From an uncultured Clostridium sp. (GTDB taxonomy: Bacteria; Bacillota; Clostridia; Clostridiales; Clostridiaceae), in NCBI GenBank assembly GCA_900547475.1, contig URGW01000008.1, positions 29,064 to 93,063 of the forward strand: a DNA stretch of 64,000 bases, written 5' to 3'. The notes beneath the pieces are model-generated. The model was not told the DNA's origin and ran no database searches. It worked only from the letters and a program-made list of their open reading frames with translations. Every line of letters begins with the position of its first letter. Position 1 is the stretch's first letter. Positions 18,988 through 28,297 of the stretch are shown piece after piece. The translations under genes were made by a program, and so were the position numbers.

Positions 18988-19238
18988 TGTGTTAAGAAAT
19001 GATGAAATTTTATTTAAAATATTTTCAAATTATACTATTGTTAATATGTAGTTGTTTTCAGTTATTAAAAGTTTAGTAAAATATTACTAAATAGGATGAA
19101 ATGTTAAAATTAAATTAAAATATGATAAAAAAACTATTTTTTTATATAAGAAAAATAATTAAAAACTTTACTTATTAGATAGGTTTATTATAATGAGTTA
19201 TAGATTAGAATAATATGAGATGGGAGGATGAATATAGT

Positions 19239-20954
19239 ATGTTTAAGCTAAGTGAGTTTCTTAAACCATATATTAAAGAAACAGTAATAGGTTCTGGGGC
19301 TAAATTGTTTGAGGCTATTCTAGAATTATTATTACCTATTTTTATGGGGAAAATAATAGATGTTGGAATAGTAAATAAGGATATGACATACATAGGGAAA
19401 ATGGCTTTAATAATGTTTTTGGTAATAAGTATAGGATTAGCATCAGCTTCTTTATGTCAATATTATGCTTCTTATACATGTCAAAATGTTGGTAATGATA
19501 TTAGAAAGGAATTATTAAGAAAAATATCTTTATTTTCTTATGCAGATATAGATAAATTCGGTAATTCTACATTAATAAATAGAATGACTAATGATGTAAA
19601 TCAAGTAGTTTTGGCAGTTGCTATGTTAATTAGGCTTGTAAGTAGAGCACCTTTTTTATGTATTGGTGCCATAGTAATGTCAATATATATAGCACCAAAA
19701 ATGTCATTAATATTTTTAATTTTAATTCCAATATTTATTTTAGTAATAGCCATAATTATGAAAAAAACTATACCATTATATAAAAATGCTCAGGGGAAAA
19801 TGGATAGTCTGGGTCATGTTCTTAAAGAAAATTTAACTGGAGTTCGTGTTATTAGGGCTTTTGCAAGACATGAAAATGAAAGTGAGCGTATAAAAGATGC
19901 AACAGAAGAGGTATCTAAGGCTTATATTAAAGTTACTAATTTATCGGCATTAATGAATCCTATAACTTCACTTATAATGAATATAGGAATTATAGTTTTA
20001 CTTTATGTTGGTGGAATTAATGTAAATATCGGAACTTTAACTCAAGGAGATATTGTTGTTTTAATAAATTATATAACACAAGTTTTATTAGCTTTAATAA
20101 TAGTTGCAAATTTATTAGTTACATTTACTAAGGCTTCAGCTTCTTCAGTAAGAATAAATGAAGTATTAGATTATGTACCAAGTATTAAAGATGAAGAATG
20201 TTTAGAAGAGATTTCAGAAGAATTATTAAATAAAGAAATTGTAGTTTTTGACAATGTAACTTTTAAATATAACTCAGAAGAGGTTTTATCGGATTTATCA
20301 TTTTCAATTAAAAAAGGTGAAGTCTTTGGAATTGTTGGAACTACAGGAAGTGGTAAATCAACTGTTGCAAATTTAATACCAAGATTTTATGATACAACAA
20401 AGGGTAAAGTATTATTTAAGGGGAAAGATGTAAGAAAGATATCACAAAATTCTTTACATGAGGAGATTGGTATAGTACCTCAAAAATCAGTATTATTTAC
20501 AGGTACTATAAGCGAAAATATTAAATGGGGAAAAGAAGATGCAACTAATGAAGAAATAATAGAAGCATTGAAAGCTGCTCAAGCTTATGACTTTGTTAGT
20601 AAAATGGAAGATGGCATAGATTCTGTTATTTATGAGGGAGGAAAGAATTTTTCTGGTGGGCAAAAGCAACGTTTAGCTATTGCAAGAGCTTTAGTTAAAA
20701 AGCCTTCATTGATTATTTTAGATGATAGTTTAAGTGCTTTAGATTATGCAACTGACAGAAAGCTTAGAGAATCTTTAAAGGAAAATTTAAAAGATACTAC
20801 TACAATAATAATTTCTCAAAGAATTAGTTCAATAATTTCAGCAGATAAAATTTTAGTATTAGATGATGGAAAATGTATGGGACTTGGAACTCATGAGGAG
20901 TTATTAGAAAATTGTCCTACTTATAAGGAAATATATGAATCTCAAGTTAAGTAA
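19239..20954 (+). CDS. ABC exporter half-transporter, degenerate-site subunit
   Basis: 571 residues: six-helix type I exporter domain (about 1-310) then nucleotide-binding domain with Walker A 'GTTGSGKST', signature 'FSGGQKQR' and Walker B 'LIILDDSLSALD'. The residue after Walker B is Asp, not the catalytic Glu. That is the mark of the degenerate partner in heterodimeric multidrug exporters (TM287, BmrC, LmrC type). The partner gene follows 14 bp later. The start is the ATG at 19239 after GGGAGG rather than the ATG at 19215. Confidence 0.9.
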   Translation: MFKLSEFLKPYIKETVIGSGAKLFEAILELLLPIFMGKIIDVGIVNKDMTYIGKMALIMFLVISIGLASASLCQYYASYTCQNVGNDIRKELLRKISLFSYADIDKFGNSTLINRMTNDVNQVVLAVAMLIRLVSRAPFLCIGAIVMSIYIAPKMSLIFLILIPIFILVIAIIMKKTIPLYKNAQGKMDSLGHVLKENLTGVRVIRAFARHENESERIKDATEEVSKAYIKVTNLSALMNPITSLIMNIGIIVLLYVGGINVNIGTLTQGDIVVLINYITQVLLALIIVANLLVTFTKASASSVRINEVLDYVPSIKDEECLEEISEELLNKEIVVFDNVTFKYNSEEVLSDLSFSIKKGEVFGIVGTTGSGKSTVANLIPRFYDTTKGKVLFKGKDVRKISQNSLHEEIGIVPQKSVLFTGTISENIKWGKEDATNEEIIEALKAAQAYDFVSKMEDGIDSVIYEGGKNFSGGQKQRLAIARALVKKPSLIILDDSLSALDYATDRKLRESLKENLKDTTTIIISQRISSIISADKILVLDDGKCMGLGTHEELLENCPTYKEIYESQVK

Positions 20955-20968
20955 AGGGGGGAGTACTT

Positions 20969-22690
20969 ATGAGTAATTTTAAAAGAGTATTAACATATTC
21001 AAATAAATATAAAGTTCAAGTTATACTAGCAATTTTATGTGCTTTTATTACTAATATTGGGATAGTTGTTGCAACATATTTAAGTGGATTAGCAATAGAT
21101 GAAATTGGTGGAATAGGTAATGTTAATTTTGAAGGTTTAGTAATAATACTAATAGCACTTGGATTTATTTATTTAATTTCAGCTATATTTCAATGGTTTA
21201 TATCAAGATATGCCAATAAAGTTTCATACTTAATAGTTAGAGATATGAGAAGAGATACCTTTGAAAGTTTGAATAAGCAGCCATTAGCTTATTATGATCA
21301 TAATCCACATGGTGATATTATTAGTCGTTTTACTAATGATTTAGATAATGTTAGTGATGCTTTAGCAGTATCAATTACTAATGTATTTTCAGGAGCAGTT
21401 ACTGTAATTACAGCACTTATATGTATGCTATATTTAAATGTTAAAATTACTTTAGCTATATTAGTAGTAACACCTATATGTTTTTTCATTGCTTCAATGA
21501 TAAGTAAATTTAGTCAAAAATCATTTTTAAAGCAACAGCAATCAGTTGGAGAATTATCCTCGTTTGTATCAGAAATAGTTGGTAATCAAAAAATTGTAAA
21601 AGCATTTCATAGAGAAAAAACTGCTATGGAACAATTTGAAAAAATTTCAGATAACCTTTGTGAAACTGCTACAAAAGCTATGTTTGCTTCAGCAATGATT
21701 AATCCAAGTACAAGATTTATAAATAATATATCTTATATAGCTGTTGGTCTTGTTGGTGGAGTTTTAGCTATAAAAGAAGGGGTTTCCGTTGGAATAGTTT
21801 CAAGTTTTTTAATATATTCAGCTCAATTTGCAAAGCCTTTTAATGAAATATCAGGAATAACATCTCAGATTCAAACTGCATTTGCTTCATTAACTCGTAT
21901 ATTTAATATAATAGATGAAAAGCCAGAAGCTCCAGATAAAGAGGATGCCGTAGATTTAAATAACTGCATTGGTAATGTAAAAATTGAGAATGTATATTTT
22001 TCTTATGATAAAAGTACTTCCTTGATAGAAGATTTTTCTTTTGAAGCTAAGGATGGTGAAACAGTTGCTATTGTGGGACCAACAGGATGTGGAAAAACTA
22101 CATTAGTTAATTTATTAATGAGATTTTATGATATAGACAAAGGGGCAATATATATAGATGGTACTAGTATTAAGAGTATAACAAGAGATAGTTTAAGAAA
22201 GAATTTTGGTATGGTACTTCAAGATCCATGGCTTTTTAATAGTACAGTAAAAGAAAATATTGCTTATGGAAAACCAGATGCAACAGAAGAAGAAATAATT
22301 AATGCTGCAAAAGCAGCTCATGCACATTCTTTTATTAAAAGGTTAAAGAATGGATATGATACTATAATAAATGATGAAGATTTATCAGCTGGGCAAAGAC
22401 AATTATTAACTATAGCTAGGGTAATGCTAGCACAACCTAAAATTCTTATATTAGATGAAGCTACAAGCTCTATTGATACTTTAACAGAAGTTAGAATACA
22501 AAGGGTATTTTTAAAGCTTATGGAAGGAAGAACTAGCTTTGTCATTGCTCATAGACTTTCAACTATTGTTAATGCTGATAAGATATTAGTAATGAATAAA
22601 GGAAATATAATAGAACAAGGAAATCATAAGGAGCTTTTAGAAAAGAAAGGATTCTATTATGATTTATATAATAGTCAGTTTTCATATTAG
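20969..22690 (+). CDS. ABC exporter half-transporter, consensus-ATPase subunit
   Basis: 573 residues with the same layout. Walker A 'GPTGCGKTT' and Walker B 'ILILDEATSSID' are canonical, but the signature is 'LSAGQRQL' instead of LSGGQ. Together with the Asp in the partner this gives one good and one poor ATP site, the asymmetric arrangement known from heterodimeric drug and lipid exporters. AGGGGGG ribosome site. A bidirectional hairpin closes the two-gene operon. Confidence 0.92.
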   Translation: MSNFKRVLTYSNKYKVQVILAILCAFITNIGIVVATYLSGLAIDEIGGIGNVNFEGLVIILIALGFIYLISAIFQWFISRYANKVSYLIVRDMRRDTFESLNKQPLAYYDHNPHGDIISRFTNDLDNVSDALAVSITNVFSGAVTVITALICMLYLNVKITLAILVVTPICFFIASMISKFSQKSFLKQQQSVGELSSFVSEIVGNQKIVKAFHREKTAMEQFEKISDNLCETATKAMFASAMINPSTRFINNISYIAVGLVGGVLAIKEGVSVGIVSSFLIYSAQFAKPFNEISGITSQIQTAFASLTRIFNIIDEKPEAPDKEDAVDLNNCIGNVKIENVYFSYDKSTSLIEDFSFEAKDGETVAIVGPTGCGKTTLVNLLMRFYDIDKGAIYIDGTSIKSITRDSLRKNFGMVLQDPWLFNSTVKENIAYGKPDATEEEIINAAKAAHAHSFIKRLKNGYDTIINDEDLSAGQRQLLTIARVMLAQPKILILDEATSSIDTLTEVRIQRVFLKLMEGRTSFVIAHRLSTIVNADKILVMNKGNIIEQGNHKELLEKKGFYYDLYNSQFSY

Positions 22691-22733
22691 TTCTATTTAA
22701 ATTTTGAATTATTTTTGTAATTTAAAATAAAGT

Positions 22734-22771
22734 AAAGGTCTTAATAAATCAAAAAATTTATTAAGACCTTT
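22734..22771. terminator. bidirectional terminator between ABC operon and nuclease
   Basis: AAAGGTCTTAATAAAT (22734-22749) and ATTTATTAAGACCTTT (22756-22771), perfect 16-bp arms. Confidence 0.88.
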
Positions 22772-22846
22772 GTTATTTTAACTAAAGTTAATATTTCTTT
22801 TACTTCTAAATGTTAAGTATTTATTCTTTATAGATATAATTAAAAA

Positions 22847-23914
22847 CTATCTAGAAGCCTTTCTATATCCTGCATCAATGGCTTCTTGTTCACTATTAAA
22901 GTTAACAAGATATTTAGAATCTGACATGTTTTCATAATCTTTTTGACCAGGACAGTGGTAGATTTTTGATTTTGAGTTTCCTCTTATTACAGTTTTTTCA
23001 GTAGAAGAAGTAGTATTATTTGAATTATTAGTTGAGTTATTATTTGAAGCAGTAGAATTAGTAGTAGTGTTAGTATTAGTGCTATTTGAGTTAGTAGTAG
23101 AATTAGTTGTATTATTATCAGATGATTCAGTTTTAACTATTTCTTCACCACTAAGTGCACTATTACCAGTTGCATAATCTATTGTAATTCCAGGTTGAAC
23201 ATTATATACAAATACATTAAATTCAATTCCTTCACCATTATCTTCTACAGATTTTGCTTCCATTTGAACACCAGTTGCAACAAGATTATTTCCTTCAAAT
23301 ACAGGTGTTACTCTATATAAAACGTGATTATTGGTTTCTTTTATATAGTCAGCTACCATATTTTCATATGGCAACATTAATGTTGCATTAAAGTATCTTG
23401 TACCAGTAATTAAGTTTCTATCATTTGCATTTTCAGCAGTTAATTGATAACCAATTAAGTGAGATCTATTATAAAGATATTTTCCTTCAACAATATCATA
23501 TTTTACTGATTGCCAACCACTTGGTTTAACAGAACTAATAGATTCTCTTTTTTCTGTTGGCATTATATCTGTTCCTATATTAGAATATGCAACACCACAT
23601 CTTCCTAAGCTATCTAATGGACTATATTCTTCAAAAGAAGTAGTTGTTAAATCAGATTCAGAAAAATTAGGTACATTATTATTTAATATTATATAGTCTT
23701 TTCCAGAGTATTTTGGAATGTCAGAAATATTTATATTATTATTTTCATCTGGATTAGTTAAAAGTATATTATTAGAATTAGAGTTTTCAGCAGTTTGTCC
23801 ACTATTATTTGCAGAAGAAGTATTAGTTGAAGAGCAACTAATAAATCCAAATAAGCATACTAAAACCCCTAAAGTCATAATTAGTGATTTTTTTAATTTA
23901 AATATATTTTTCAT
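22847..23914 (-). CDS. secreted DNA/RNA non-specific endonuclease lipoprotein
   Basis: 355 residues. Lipoprotein signal with Cys27 ('FGFISC|SS'). The nuclease domain (about 70-235) has the beta-beta-alpha-metal motif 'NRSHLIGYQL' with likely general base His152, and 'RNLITGTRYFN' for metal binding, as in EndA/Spd-type nucleases. A Ser/Thr/Asn-rich linker (about 255-305) leads to a C-terminal domain 'GNSKSKIYHCPG' ... 'EAIDAGYRKA', like the Ada-type small metal-binding domain found at the end of several secreted nucleases. Likely job: degrade extracellular DNA for nutrients or uptake. Its start overlaps the stop of the upstream gene by one base. Confidence 0.88.
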   Translation of the reverse strand: MKNIFKLKKSLIMTLGVLVCLFGFISCSSTNTSSANNSGQTAENSNSNNILLTNPDENNNINISDIPKYSGKDYIILNNNVPNFSESDLTTTSFEEYSPLDSLGRCGVAYSNIGTDIMPTEKRESISSVKPSGWQSVKYDIVEGKYLYNRSHLIGYQLTAENANDRNLITGTRYFNATLMLPYENMVADYIKETNNHVLYRVTPVFEGNNLVATGVQMEAKSVEDNGEGIEFNVFVYNVQPGITIDYATGNSALSGEEIVKTESSDNNTTNSTTNSNSTNTNTTTNSTASNNNSTNNSNNTTSSTEKTVIRGNSKSKIYHCPGQKDYENMSDSKYLVNFNSEQEAIDAGYRKASR

Positions 23915-24333
23915 TAGTATATTCTCCTATAAGTTTCTTTTGTTATTTTTTCATGAGATGATCCTTGAAATTCTTTTACTTCAAGTAGCTCCCATAAGTT
24001 ATTGTTTAAATCAATATCAAAATAAAAGTCTGATGGGTAAAGACGATTCCATTTATAAACAACTATAGTATTTATATTATTTATATAATTTTTCACTTCT
24101 TTGTTTTCGATTAAACAAAAATCAGTGTCATGGCATTCATCTAAAAAGTTTTCAGAGACTTTTATATTGCCATCATCAATATCTTTATATAATTTATAAG
24201 AATATTCATTCATAAAAAGATTTTGATTTTTTATAAGTTCTTTTATATTAGCTCTAAGAACTTTATCTTGGCTTTGTCTTCTTTTATTAAACATAAGGCC
24301 ATTTTTATCATCTAAACAAACAATTATATTCAT
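23914..24333 (-). CDS. small cytoplasmic protein translationally coupled to the nuclease
   Basis: 139 residues, no signal peptide or membrane segment. Opens 'MNIIVCLDDKNGLMFNKRRQ', a form seen in small Firmicutes proteins often labelled 'ribonuclease Z' for reasons I cannot support: the metallo-beta-lactamase HxHxDH motif is absent. Acidic stretches and the one-base overlap (TAATG-like) with the nuclease gene suggest its product is made in step with the nuclease. By analogy with the B. subtilis NucA/Nin pair it could be an intracellular inhibitor; this is inference. Confidence 0.7.
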   Translation of the reverse strand: MNIIVCLDDKNGLMFNKRRQSQDKVLRANIKELIKNQNLFMNEYSYKLYKDIDDGNIKVSENFLDECHDTDFCLIENKEVKNYINNINTIVVYKWNRLYPSDFYFDIDLNNNLWELLEVKEFQGSSHEKITKETYRRIY

Positions 24334-24561
24334 TAGTATACTCCTTTCTATATTCTTCGTAATATTATATCAAAGATTGATGAATATTTAATATTTAGAA
24401 TTTAAAAAAATTTAGGAAATTTGTGGTTTATTATTTTTTAACAAGAGTTTTATGAATAGTTACAATACTGTAAGGTAAATGTAATGAAGTTAAATATGAC
24501 TTTAATTTTATAATTATTATAATAAAAGCATAACGAAAGACAAAATAGGAGCTGATTATTA

Positions 24562-24651
24562 ATGAAAAAATTAATTGAAGTAATAAAAGTTGTTGGACTA
24601 GTTATGTTTGCAGGGTATGATGAAGAGAAGTTTCACTTATATCAAAAATAA
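24562..24651 (+). CDS. possible 29-residue small protein
   Basis: ATG with AGGAG 9 nt upstream encodes a 29-residue peptide with a hydrophobic stretch (VVGLVMFAG) and a charged tail. It lies in a 465-bp stretch (24334-24798) otherwise holding only AT-rich promoter-like DNA and a terminator. It may be a real small membrane peptide or a leftover. No relatives recognised. Confidence 0.35.
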   Translation: MKKLIEVIKVVGLVMFAGYDEEKFHLYQK

Positions 24652-24714
24652 AAGTTAAAAAATTATGATGAATATGTATATAAAGATAAATAAAAAGTAT
24701 TATAATGTATAATG

Positions 24715-24757
24715 AAGCTTTGATTAATAGATAAAAATATTAATAAAGCTTTTTATT
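24715..24757 (+). terminator. terminator before the two-component operon
   Basis: AAGCTTTGATTAAT (24715-24728) pairs with ATTAATAAAGCTT (24739 onward), then TTTTATTTT. It would end the small transcript from about 24562. Confidence 0.7.
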
Positions 24758-24798
24758 TTAAGTAAATTTAAAATAGATAATTATGTAAGGAGTATAAG

Positions 24799-25470
24799 AT
24801 GAGTAAAATTTTTATAGTTGAAGATGAAAAGACTATTAGAGAGGAGCTAAGCATTTTTTTATCTAGATATGGATATGAAATAGAAGCTCCAGAGAATTTT
24901 GAAAATATTATAGAAGATATAAAGAAAAGTAATTCAGATTTAATATTATTAGATATAAATTTACCTATATTTGATGGATATTATATATGTAGAGAAGTAA
25001 GAAAATTTTCAGAAATTCCAATAATAGTTGTTACAAGTAGAGATAGCGATATAGATGAACTTATGAGTATGAATTTAGGAGCTGATGATTTTATAACTAA
25101 GCCTTATAATACTCAAATTTTACTTGCAAGAATTGAAGTGATTTTAAAAAGAGTAAATAGAAATTTAGTACCGCAGGATGTATTAGAGTATAAGGATATG
25201 AAGGTTAATTTATCAAATGGAACAGTAAATTATAATGATAAAACTATTGAAATAACAAAAAATGAATTAAAAATTCTATCTTATTTAATAAAAAATAAAG
25301 GGAAAATAGTTTCTAGAGAAAACTTAATGAATTATCTTTGGGATTGTGAAATGTTTATAGATGATAATACTTTATCAGTAAATGTCACAAGAATTAGAAA
25401 GAAACTTGAAGAAATAGGACTTAAAAATATAATTGAAACTAGGAGAGGACTAGGGTATATAATATCATGA
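24799..25470 (+). CDS. OmpR-family response regulator, BceR-like
   Basis: 223 residues: receiver domain with acidic pocket at Glu8/Asp9/Glu10, phosphoacceptor Asp52 ('LLDINLP') and Lys of 'FITKPY', then a winged-helix DNA-binding domain ending 'RIRKKLEEIGLKNIIETRRG'. With the overlapping kinase and the downstream BceAB-type transporter it belongs to the antimicrobial-peptide-sensing modules of Firmicutes (BceRS, VraRS/GraRS type), which turn on the transporter genes. Confidence 0.9.
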   Translation: MSKIFIVEDEKTIREELSIFLSRYGYEIEAPENFENIIEDIKKSNSDLILLDINLPIFDGYYICREVRKFSEIPIIVVTSRDSDIDELMSMNLGADDFITKPYNTQILLARIEVILKRVNRNLVPQDVLEYKDMKVNLSNGTVNYNDKTIEITKNELKILSYLIKNKGKIVSRENLMNYLWDCEMFIDDNTLSVNVTRIRKKLEEIGLKNIIETRRGLGYIIS

Positions 25471-26477
25471 GTATAATTACTTTTATAAAGGAAAGGATGA
25501 TTTTCTTTATAGTTAATTTAATTATGTTTTCATTAATAGGAATATTAATGAAAATAGCAGAAGTGACAATAAATACAATACTTATATTGTTTTTTATATG
25601 GTTTGGACCCGTAGTAATATATATGTTTTTTGAGTTTATTAAGTATAATAGATATTTAAAGAACTTAACTGATACTATGGACGGTTTAGATAGAAAATAT
25701 TTATTGCCAGAAATTATTAATGAACCTATATTTCAAGAAGAAAGAATTATTAATGAAGTTTTAAAAGAATGTAATAAATCTATGCATGAAAATGTTAAAT
25801 ACTATAAAGATGAGCAAATTGAGTATAGAGAATATATAGAAACATGGGTACATGAAATAAAAACTCCAATTGCATCAGCTAAGCTTATTTTAGAAAATGA
25901 TGATAGTAATTTAGGCTCAAGAATTAATTATGAAATGAAGAGGGTAGAAGGCTTCATTGAACAAGTTTTATATTACGCTAGAAGTAGTGATGTAAGTAAA
26001 GATTATATAATTAAGGAGTTTTCATTAAGAAATGTTGTAATGAAAGCTGTCAAAAGTAATAGTAGAGATTTTATAAATAAAAATATTAAATTAAATGTTA
26101 GTGATATAGAGGGAACTATTTTTAGTGATGCAAAATGGGTAGAATTTATTATAAATCAAATTATAATAAATGCAGTGAAATTTTCTATAGCTAATAAAGG
26201 TGAGGTTTCAATATTTTCAAAGATAAATGAAAATAATATTATTTTAACTATAGAAGACAATGGTGTTGGAATAAGTGAAAAAGATATAGATAGAGTATTT
26301 GAAAAAGGCTTTACTGGAGAAAATGGACGTAAGTTTGGAAAATCAACAGGGATAGGTCTATATTTATGTAAGAAGCTTTGTGATAAGCTTGGTATTGGAA
26401 TAAGTTTAACTTCAAAGGAAGGTTTAGGAACTAAGGTAAATATAGTATTTCCACAAGGTAAATTTACTGATTTTTAA
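25467..26477 (+). CDS. intramembrane-sensing histidine kinase, BceS-like
   Basis: 336 residues; the start overlaps the regulator stop (ATGA). Two membrane helices (about 10-28, 36-55) with almost no external loop, the hallmark of BceS-type kinases that sense through their partner ABC transporter. H box 'WVHEIKTPI' with His129, N box 'IINQIIINAVKFS', G boxes 'DNGVGISEKD' and 'GIGLYL'. Confidence 0.9.
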   Translation: MSIITFIKERMIFFIVNLIMFSLIGILMKIAEVTINTILILFFIWFGPVVIYMFFEFIKYNRYLKNLTDTMDGLDRKYLLPEIINEPIFQEERIINEVLKECNKSMHENVKYYKDEQIEYREYIETWVHEIKTPIASAKLILENDDSNLGSRINYEMKRVEGFIEQVLYYARSSDVSKDYIIKEFSLRNVVMKAVKSNSRDFINKNIKLNVSDIEGTIFSDAKWVEFIINQIIINAVKFSIANKGEVSIFSKINENNIILTIEDNGVGISEKDIDRVFEKGFTGENGRKFGKSTGIGLYLCKKLCDKLGIGISLTSKEGLGTKVNIVFPQGKFTDF

Positions 26478-26567
26478 TTTAGTAAGAGATGAGAATTAAT
26501 ATCTATAATAAAGTTAAATTTTAGTATATAATATTATAAAATGATATTCTTAGGATGGGATTAAATC

Positions 26568-26951
26568 ATGTTTGATAGTTGTAATATAAAAAATGATGTT
26601 AAATATTGCCTTGATAAGCAAATAAGAAATGAGATTATTAAGGTTAGAGATACATGTATTTATAGATTAAAAAATGCAGATATATTACTATTTGGTTCTA
26701 TAGCAAAGGGTAAATATAGGATTAGTAGTGATATTGATATATTAATATTAGTTGATCAGAATAAAACTATTAGTGAATTGAGAAAATTAAGACATGAACT
26801 AGAAGATGATATAGATAATCTGAATTTAAGTAGAAATGTAGATATTAAATTATATAATAAAGATAGATATATTGAACTAAGTAGAGAAATAAGCTTTGAG
26901 CAAGATATAGTAAAAGATTTAATAGATATAAGGTGGTGGAATTATGGTTAA
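26568..26951 (+). CDS. MNT-domain nucleotidyltransferase (antitoxin-type)
   Basis: 127 residues with the minimal nucleotidyltransferase motif 'FGSIAKGKYRISSDIDILI' (GSxAxG...SDxD) and third Asp in 'NVDIKLY'. The next gene, overlapping by 8 nt, encodes a HEPN protein, so this is an MNT/HEPN toxin-antitoxin module, in which characterised MntA proteins silence the HEPN RNase by adding AMP. It lies between the Bce-type kinase and transporter genes, where such a pair is not expected. Confidence 0.88.
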   Translation: MFDSCNIKNDVKYCLDKQIRNEIIKVRDTCIYRLKNADILLFGSIAKGKYRISSDIDILILVDQNKTISELRKLRHELEDDIDNLNLSRNVDIKLYNKDRYIELSREISFEQDIVKDLIDIRWWNYG

Positions 26952-27330
26952 AAGAGATATGTTTTATTTTGCAGATATTGATGAAAAATTTATAGATTCA
27001 ACAAAAGATAATGAAGGGTTAGAAGATGGGGTATTAGTCCATTGTCAGCAATGTATTGAAAAAAATTTAAAAGCTATTATTCAAAAAAAATATGGAGTAA
27101 TATCAAGAGAACATAATCTTGTTAAACTGTTAGAAGTATTATATTTACAAGGTTATCCAGAATTAAAAAAGTATAAAAGTTTGTGTAGAGACTTAAAAGA
27201 CTTTTATTTTAGTAGAAGATATGCTAGTGATGATTATGAAGTTTTGACATATGAAGAATATATTGATTATATTAATAATTTTTATGAGCTATTAAATGAA
27301 CTAAAAAAAATTAGAAGTGAATTTGAATAA
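26944..27330 (+). CDS. HEPN-domain protein (putative toxin RNase)
   Basis: 128 residues, four-helix HEPN fold: 'HCQQCIEKNLKAIIQKK', 'REHNLVKLLE' and 'FYFSRRYASDDYE' are family landmarks (PF05168 type). The typical Rx4-6H catalytic pattern is not textbook here; 'SREHNL' carries Arg and His only one residue apart, so RNase activity is less certain than the pairing with the MNT gene. A terminator follows at once. Confidence 0.85.
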   Translation: MVKRDMFYFADIDEKFIDSTKDNEGLEDGVLVHCQQCIEKNLKAIIQKKYGVISREHNLVKLLEVLYLQGYPELKKYKSLCRDLKDFYFSRRYASDDYEVLTYEEYIDYINNFYELLNELKKIRSEFE

Positions 27331-27337
27331 ATTATAT

Positions 27338-27383
27338 AAAAAATATCTAATAACATGATAAAGATGTTATTAGATATTTTTTT
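27338..27383 (+). terminator. terminator after MNT/HEPN pair
   Basis: AAAAAATATCTAATAACAT (27338-27356) pairs with ATGTTATTAGATATTTTTTT (27364-27383). It separates the toxin pair from the transporter genes. Confidence 0.85.
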
Positions 27384-27529
27384 ATTTTATTATTAATTAG
27401 ATTACGATTTTGTAAGATTACTGAAATATAATTCAATATGTACTTTGATAACATTAGTATAAAATAAATAATGAAGACAGCGATTATTACAAATACTTAT
27501 ATAGATAAAATAATTGGAGGGAAGATTAA

Positions 27530-28297
27530 ATGAAAAATATATTAAAAGTTGAAAAAATAGAAAAGTATTATGGAAATAAAGATAATATAACAAAAGCTAT
27601 AGATAATATTAGCTTTAGAGTAGACAAAGGTGAATTTGTTGGGATAATGGGACCATCAGGAAGTGGTAAAACAACATTGCTTAATTGTATTTCTACAATA
27701 GATACTGTAACTACAGGAAATATTATAATAAACGATAAAGATATTACAAAAATGAGATCAAAGCAATTAGAAAACTTTAGAAAAGATGAATTAGGATTTA
27801 TATTCCAAGATTTTAACCTTTTAGATACATTAACAGCATATGAGAATATAGCATTAGCATTAACAATACAAGGGGTTAAACCTAGAGAAATAGACACTAA
27901 AATAAAAAATGTTGCAAAAAGTTTAGGAATATTAGAAGTTTTAAATAAATATCCTTATCAAATGTCTGGAGGACAAAAGCAAAGGGTAGCATCTGCAAGA
28001 GCAATTGTAACAAGTCCATCACTTATTTTAGCTGATGAGCCTACAGGGGCATTAGATTCTAAATCTTCAAGATTACTTTTAGATTCTTTTGAAAATTTAA
28101 ATAAAGATTTAGAAGCAACAATTTTAATGGTTACCCATGATGCTTTTACTGCAAGTTATGCTCATAGAATTCTATTTATTAAGGATGGTAAAGTTTTTAA
28201 TGAATTAGTAAGAGGAAATGATTCAAGAAGAGAGTTTTTCAATAGAATAATTGAAGTAGTAACATTGCTTGGAGGGGATGTAGAAAATGTATTCTAA
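27530..28297 (+). CDS. Bce-type ABC transporter ATPase
   Basis: 255 residues with Walker A 'GPSGSGKTT', signature 'MSGGQKQRV', Walker B 'LILADEPTGALDS'. MacB/BceA-like ATPase of the FtsX-permease class. It overlaps the permease gene by 11 nt. Expected role: resistance to cell-wall-targeting peptides such as bacitracin or lantibiotics, and flux sensing for the upstream kinase. The actual peptide is not predictable. Confidence 0.9.
   Translation: MKNILKVEKIEKYYGNKDNITKAIDNISFRVDKGEFVGIMGPSGSGKTTLLNCISTIDTVTTGNIIINDKDITKMRSKQLENFRKDELGFIFQDFNLLDTLTAYENIALALTIQGVKPREIDTKIKNVAKSLGILEVLNKYPYQMSGGQKQRVASARAIVTSPSLILADEPTGALDSKSSRLLLDSFENLNKDLEATILMVTHDAFTASYAHRILFIKDGKVFNELVRGNDSRREFFNRIIEVVTLLGGDVENVF

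Noticed and set aside
18911..19238. Possible c-di-AMP riboswitch for the kup gene
   Set aside because: A good promoter lies only about 50 nt before the start and no G-rich conserved core is present.
23718..24068. Plus-strand open frame opposite the nuclease and its partner
   Set aside because: It is a mirror of two well-supported minus-strand genes, has no ribosome site and an odd composition.
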